A stretch of DNA of 8,459 nt, from NCBI GenBank assembly GCA_026122915.1, contig JAGIXO010000073.1, positions 1 to 8,459 of the forward strand, read 5' to 3'. Origin of the DNA: Candidatus Electronema nielsenii. Lineage in GTDB: Bacteria; Desulfobacterota; Desulfobulbia; Desulfobulbales; Desulfobulbaceae. The notes under the pieces were generated by a model. That model saw only the letters and a program-made list of their open reading frames with translations, did not search any database and was not told where the DNA came from. Positions 6,017 through 8,459 of this stretch are shown piece by piece; within the stretch, counting starts at the first letter, position 1, and each line of letters starts with the position of its first letter. Position numbers and translations under genes: made by a program.

Positions 6017-6274
6017 TCAATTGCCCTTATCTCCTTTTTTGCCCAATTCAGACTCCCAGCCTTCAATGCGGCCCAGCAGTCCAGCTAGCCGGGTGCTAAT
6101 TTCTGTCCGCTGCTTCTGCATGTCAGCACTCTCTAACTTGAGCAGCTCGCATTCTTCCTCGCGGTCACGGAGTTTTTTTTCCAAGGTCTGGATTTTCTCC
6201 TTTTGCTCCTTGTAGCGGCTGATCAAACTCTCAACTAACTGTTCAAGCCGGACAATCTCATCGTTATTCTTCAT
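6017..6274 (-). CDS. zapB: ZapB-like coiled-coil cell division protein
   Basis: This is an 85-residue, almost entirely coiled-coil protein (residues 3-75) rich in Glu, Lys, Leu and Arg, with heptad-like leucines (VRLEQLVESLISRY, TLEKKLRDREEECELLKLE). It has no membrane segment. ZapB proteins are short coiled coils that link ZapA at the Z ring to the chromosome-terminus protein MatP. The family is poorly conserved in sequence, so the call rests on size, structure and position directly upstream of zapA. The start at 6274 has a strong GAGGAG (6290-6285) ten bases upstream. A generic coiled-coil protein of other function cannot be excluded. Confidence 0.75.
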   Translation of the reverse strand: MKNNDEIVRLEQLVESLISRYKEQKEKIQTLEKKLRDREEECELLKLESADMQKQRTEISTRLAGLLGRIEGWESELGKKGDKGN

Positions 6275-6337
6275 AATGAATGCGCTCCTCCGTGCGCCTT
6301 CAGGACAGTCTCGAAAAATTTCACTGCAAATCAGCAG

Positions 6338-6366
6338 TAAATACCAGTTTTGCGGCGTGGCGGCAA
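6338..6366 (-). promoter_or_regulatory. Candidate promoter of the zapB-zapA unit
   Basis: On the minus strand, TTGCCG (6366-6361) and TATTTA (6343-6338) are spaced by exactly 17 bases, and the -10 is preceded by TGG, an extended -10 element. Transcription would start near 6330, giving a leader of about 55 bases. A weak 5-bp hairpin (ACTGC/GCAGT, 6338-6323) followed by GAAATTTTT just downstream could be a poor terminator for the Nudix gene. Confidence 0.5.
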
Positions 6367-6389
6367 TTGAAAAATTTTCCGTTGCGGTT

Positions 6390-6872
6390 TTAGCGAAAAT
6401 ATTGCCAGCTCACTGGCCTGCCTTGGCAATAGGGCAAATGTCCATGAAAAGGCCGCTGATCACCGTCAAAAACTAAGGGGAGAAAATAGCGGTCGCCTTC
6501 CCACATCGGCAATTGGTCCAGCTCTGCCAGCGGATGCCAACCAATTTCCCCTTCCGGGCAGCGGGATTGGGGCTGGCCGTCAAAGGCGGTGATCAGAAAA
6601 ATGAAACCGAGCCAGTTTTCCCCGCCTATGCCAAAGCCGGGCCAATTCACGGTACCACGCAGCGTCATTTCCCGGCAAATGATACCCGCTTCTTCCTCAA
6701 TCTCTCGCACCATGCAAGAATACACGTCCTCGTTTGCCTGCATCTTGCCGCCGAAGCCGTTGTATTTACCGAGATGCTGGTCGTCTTGGCGGGCATTACG
6801 GTGCAACAGCAGCACGTGTTGAGCATCTGGGGAGAGAACATAACCAAGGGTGCCGATGATTGGAGTGTACAT
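6390..6872 (-). CDS. Nudix hydrolase (8-oxo-dGTP diphosphatase-like)
   Basis: Nudix enzymes cleave nucleoside diphosphates linked to another group; relatives with this N-terminus are usually annotated as MutT-type 8-oxo-dGTP diphosphatases. From the ATG at 6872 the product has 160 residues, starting MYTPIIGTLGYVLSPDAQHV. The Nudix box is complete: G42, five residues, E48, seven residues, then REIEEEAGI at 56-64. An upstream conserved segment (HRNARQDDQHLGKYNGFGGK) may recognise the substrate. The frame extends to a GTG at 6959, which would add 29 residues (VFDCSTLFEKNGKKRSV...). I prefer the internal ATG because family members begin near MYTPIIGTLGYVLSP. However, there is no visible ribosome binding site in front of it, so the start is uncertain. 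It is divergent from the lytic transglycosylase gene. The actual substrate cannot be decided from sequence. Confidence 0.88.
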   Translation of the reverse strand: MYTPIIGTLGYVLSPDAQHVLLLHRNARQDDQHLGKYNGFGGKMQANEDVYSCMVREIEEEAGIICREMTLRGTVNWPGFGIGGENWLGFIFLITAFDGQPQSRCPEGEIGWHPLAELDQLPMWEGDRYFLPLVFDGDQRPFHGHLPYCQGRPVSWQYFR

Positions 6873-6921
6873 GCTGATTACGTTGATTTTTTCTGTAAAA
6901 ATATCCGCTACAGACCTCTTT

Positions 6922-6952
6922 TTGCCGTTTTTTTCAAAAAGTGTGCTACAAT
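6922..6952 (+). promoter_or_regulatory. Extended -10 promoter for the lytic transglycosylase gene
   Basis: TACAAT (6947-6952) is preceded by TGC, giving a TGnTACAAT extended -10. TTGCCG (6922-6927) lies 19 bases upstream as a loosely spaced -35. Transcription would start near 6959, with a leader of about 50 bases that contains a GGCTGC/GCAGCC hairpin (6966-6980) before the ATG at 7011. It lies over the upstream region of the divergent Nudix gene. Confidence 0.6.
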
Positions 6953-7010
6953 CGAACACTGTTCAGGCTGCTTGGCAGCCGAAATGTTCCCTCAGATGCT
7001 TAGGTTTCCC

Positions 7011-8435
7011 ATGCCGTCAGTTGTCAAAAAAATCGTTCTTGCCTGTTTTATCCTTGCCGCTGCGCCCACCTTCGCGCAATTTCAGCTGCCGAACAACATC
7101 AGCAGACTTCCGGCTCCTCAGTCTGCCAGCTCGCCTGTGACAGAATTTAATTTTCCTGTCTATGCGCTGATGGTACCCAATGTCATTTTTTGGGAAAAAA
7201 TCTACGGCACCTACAGCGAATCTCAAGGAGTTCTGCACGACAAAAGCGACCTTAGTCTCGTTTACGCCGTGATCAATCTGGCAGCCAAGGATACTCCGGG
7301 CGCAGCCAAAATCAATGAAAAACTTGGCGAGTTAGCCCGGTTCCGCTATGGCGGCCTTTTGCGAAAATTTGCTGAAGGCGGAATGCCGCAAACCGCTGAA
7401 GAATTGCGAATTTACTCACTGTTCAAACAGAAAACTCCTGTGGCCTTTGCTGCTGCTGCGGAAAATATGCGAGTGCAGACTGGCCTGAAAAACCGTTTCC
7501 AAGAAGGAGTGGTGCGTTCTGGTGCCTACATGCCTGCGATCAAGCGGATCATGCGGATGCACGATCTGCCGCTGGAGCTGGCCTATCTGCCCCATGTTGA
7601 GTCCTCCTTCAATCCGGGTGCGCATTCCAAGGCTGCTGCGGTTGGGTTGTGGCAATTTACTCGCTACACCGGAAAAGAATTCATGCGCGTCAACGAATTG
7701 GTTGATGAGCGTTTCGATCTTTACATCGCCACCGATGCCGCCGCGCGTTTTCTCAAGGAAAACTATCGGCAACTTGGCTCTTGGCCGCTCGCACTCACCG
7801 CCTACAACCACGGTCGAGGCGGAATGCTGCGCGCTAAGAAACAGTGGGGCAGCTATCCGGCCATCTTTGCTAATCATTCTGGTAACTCCTTCGGCTTTGC
7901 CTCCAAAAATTTTTATTCGGAATTTATTGCCGCGCTGCGGGTCGCTCGACGTTTGGAAAATGATCAAAATTTACTTCGTGAGCGGCCTTTAATCACCGCG
8001 TCGATGCGACTAAAAGGTTATGCCTCTGCCCCAGAATTGCGCCAGTATTTTGGTGTTTCCGAGACGGAATTCAACCGTCTGAATCCCGCGCTGCTGCAAC
8101 CTCTCTTGGAGGGAAAAAAATATATTCCCAATGAGGTGATTATTCATCTGCCTGCCACCCACTTTATCCGTGAACGCATTCGCACCATGCCGGGAACCCT
8201 GCTTTACAACAGTCAACTATCTGATTTCGTGTTAGTAAGACCAAAACCGCAGGTGCAGCGGAGCTACAGAGTTAAACCAAACAAGACCTCTGCTGTCCGT
8301 AGCTTCCGTATTCCTGCAAAGAAATCGATTAAATCAAATACAATAAAAAATAAACGATCAGACAATACAGTAGCTCTCCGGCGCACTGCCAAGACCAAAG
8401 CTGTGCAAAAGAAAACAACAAAACGCAAACGGTAA
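7011..8435 (+). CDS. Exported MltD-like lytic transglycosylase
   Basis: This is a predicted murein-cleaving enzyme of glycoside hydrolase family 23. Lytic transglycosylases cut the MurNAc-GlcNAc bond and form 1,6-anhydro-MurNAc. From the ATG at 7011 the product has 474 residues. It begins with a signal peptide (MPSVVKKIVLACFILAAAPTFA, probable cleavage after residue 22, no lipobox cysteine). A helical region (about 50-170) precedes the SLT domain (about 175-315). That domain has the catalytic Glu in LPHVESSFNPGAHSK (E197), GLWQF at 212-216 and TAYNHG at 263-268, as in MltD. Residues 330-380 (asparagine- and proline-containing, FGVSETEFNRLNPALL) resemble a LysM-like accessory region. The last 64 residues are extremely basic. 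The frame is open much further upstream, but that part is antisense to the Nudix gene. AGG six bases before 7011 and the clean signal peptide fix this start. Confidence 0.92.
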   Translation: MPSVVKKIVLACFILAAAPTFAQFQLPNNISRLPAPQSASSPVTEFNFPVYALMVPNVIFWEKIYGTYSESQGVLHDKSDLSLVYAVINLAAKDTPGAAKINEKLGELARFRYGGLLRKFAEGGMPQTAEELRIYSLFKQKTPVAFAAAAENMRVQTGLKNRFQEGVVRSGAYMPAIKRIMRMHDLPLELAYLPHVESSFNPGAHSKAAAVGLWQFTRYTGKEFMRVNELVDERFDLYIATDAAARFLKENYRQLGSWPLALTAYNHGRGGMLRAKKQWGSYPAIFANHSGNSFGFASKNFYSEFIAALRVARRLENDQNLLRERPLITASMRLKGYASAPELRQYFGVSETEFNRLNPALLQPLLEGKKYIPNEVIIHLPATHFIRERIRTMPGTLLYNSQLSDFVLVRPKPQVQRSYRVKPNKTSAVRSFRIPAKKSIKSNTIKNKRSDNTVALRRTAKTKAVQKKTTKRKR

Positions 8436-8440
8436 ACAGC

Positions 8441-8459
8441 ATGGACATCTCGAAAACCA
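8441..8459 (+). CDS. Possible start of the next gene (cut by window edge)
   Basis: An ATG at 8441, five bases after the lytic transglycosylase stop, opens a frame reading MDISKT up to the window edge. The tight spacing suggests a gene in the same transcription unit. The ribosome binding site is poor (ACGGTAAAC), and only six codons are visible, so this is tentative. Confidence 0.3.

Noticed and set aside
5848..6066. 72-codon minus strand ORF bridging zapB and zapA
   Set aside because: It overlaps zapA and the end of zapB in another frame and has no family resemblance. zapA is convincing in its own frame.
6513..7010. Upstream part of the long + strand open frame as a 166-residue extension of the lytic transglycosylase
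   Set aside because: It is antisense to the Nudix gene, whose Nudix box is complete on the other strand. A clear signal peptide begins at 7011, and a promoter at 6922-6952 lies inside the supposed extension.
7416..7967. 183-codon minus strand ORF
   Set aside because: It is antisense to the catalytic SLT domain of the transglycosylase, whose conserved motifs are intact on the + strand.

Overview
The window looks like ordinary chromosomal sequence from a Gram-negative bacterium. The best guess is a deltaproteobacterial (Desulfobacterota, perhaps Desulfobulbales-like) genome. This is an inference from gene content (tandem TatA genes, slipin/NfeD pair, rny-tyrS, zapB-zapA next to a 6S RNA, an MltD-type murein hydrolase) and from moderate GC. 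No phylogenetic test was possible. I see no mobile element, CRISPR array, tRNA or rRNA.

Layout. Positions 1-182 hold the end of an unidentified + strand gene, closed by a strong intrinsic terminator (199-238). From 302 to 6872 every recognised gene is on the minus strand. Reading in the direction of transcription (right to left), these are a Nudix hydrolase (6872-6390), zapB-like and zapA cell-division genes (6274-5648) with a terminator, the 6S regulatory RNA (about 5594-5417), rny (RNase Y) overlapping tyrS (5187-2409), nfeD and a slipin/paraslipin gene (2327-880) with a terminator, and two tandem tatA genes (782-302). On the + strand, divergent from the Nudix gene, lies an exported MltD-like lytic transglycosylase (7011-8435) with its own extended -10 promoter. 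The window ends a few codons into a possible next gene.

Functional themes. RNase Y (mRNA decay) lies directly downstream of 6S RNA (RNA polymerase regulation) and is translationally coupled to tyrosyl-tRNA synthetase. NfeD and slipin form a membrane-domain pair. TatA supplies the pore-forming subunit of the twin-arginine translocase; tatC is not in the window. ZapA/ZapB and the lytic transglycosylase both concern division and the cell wall, but they sit in separate transcription units.

The least obvious content is between genes. It comprises an unannotated 6S RNA whose closing stem can be traced base by base, two promoters built into the terminator hairpins of the preceding units, and a region between 6S and rny that can re-pair with the 6S 3' end and also carries a small + strand ORF. 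No convincing new biological system was found.
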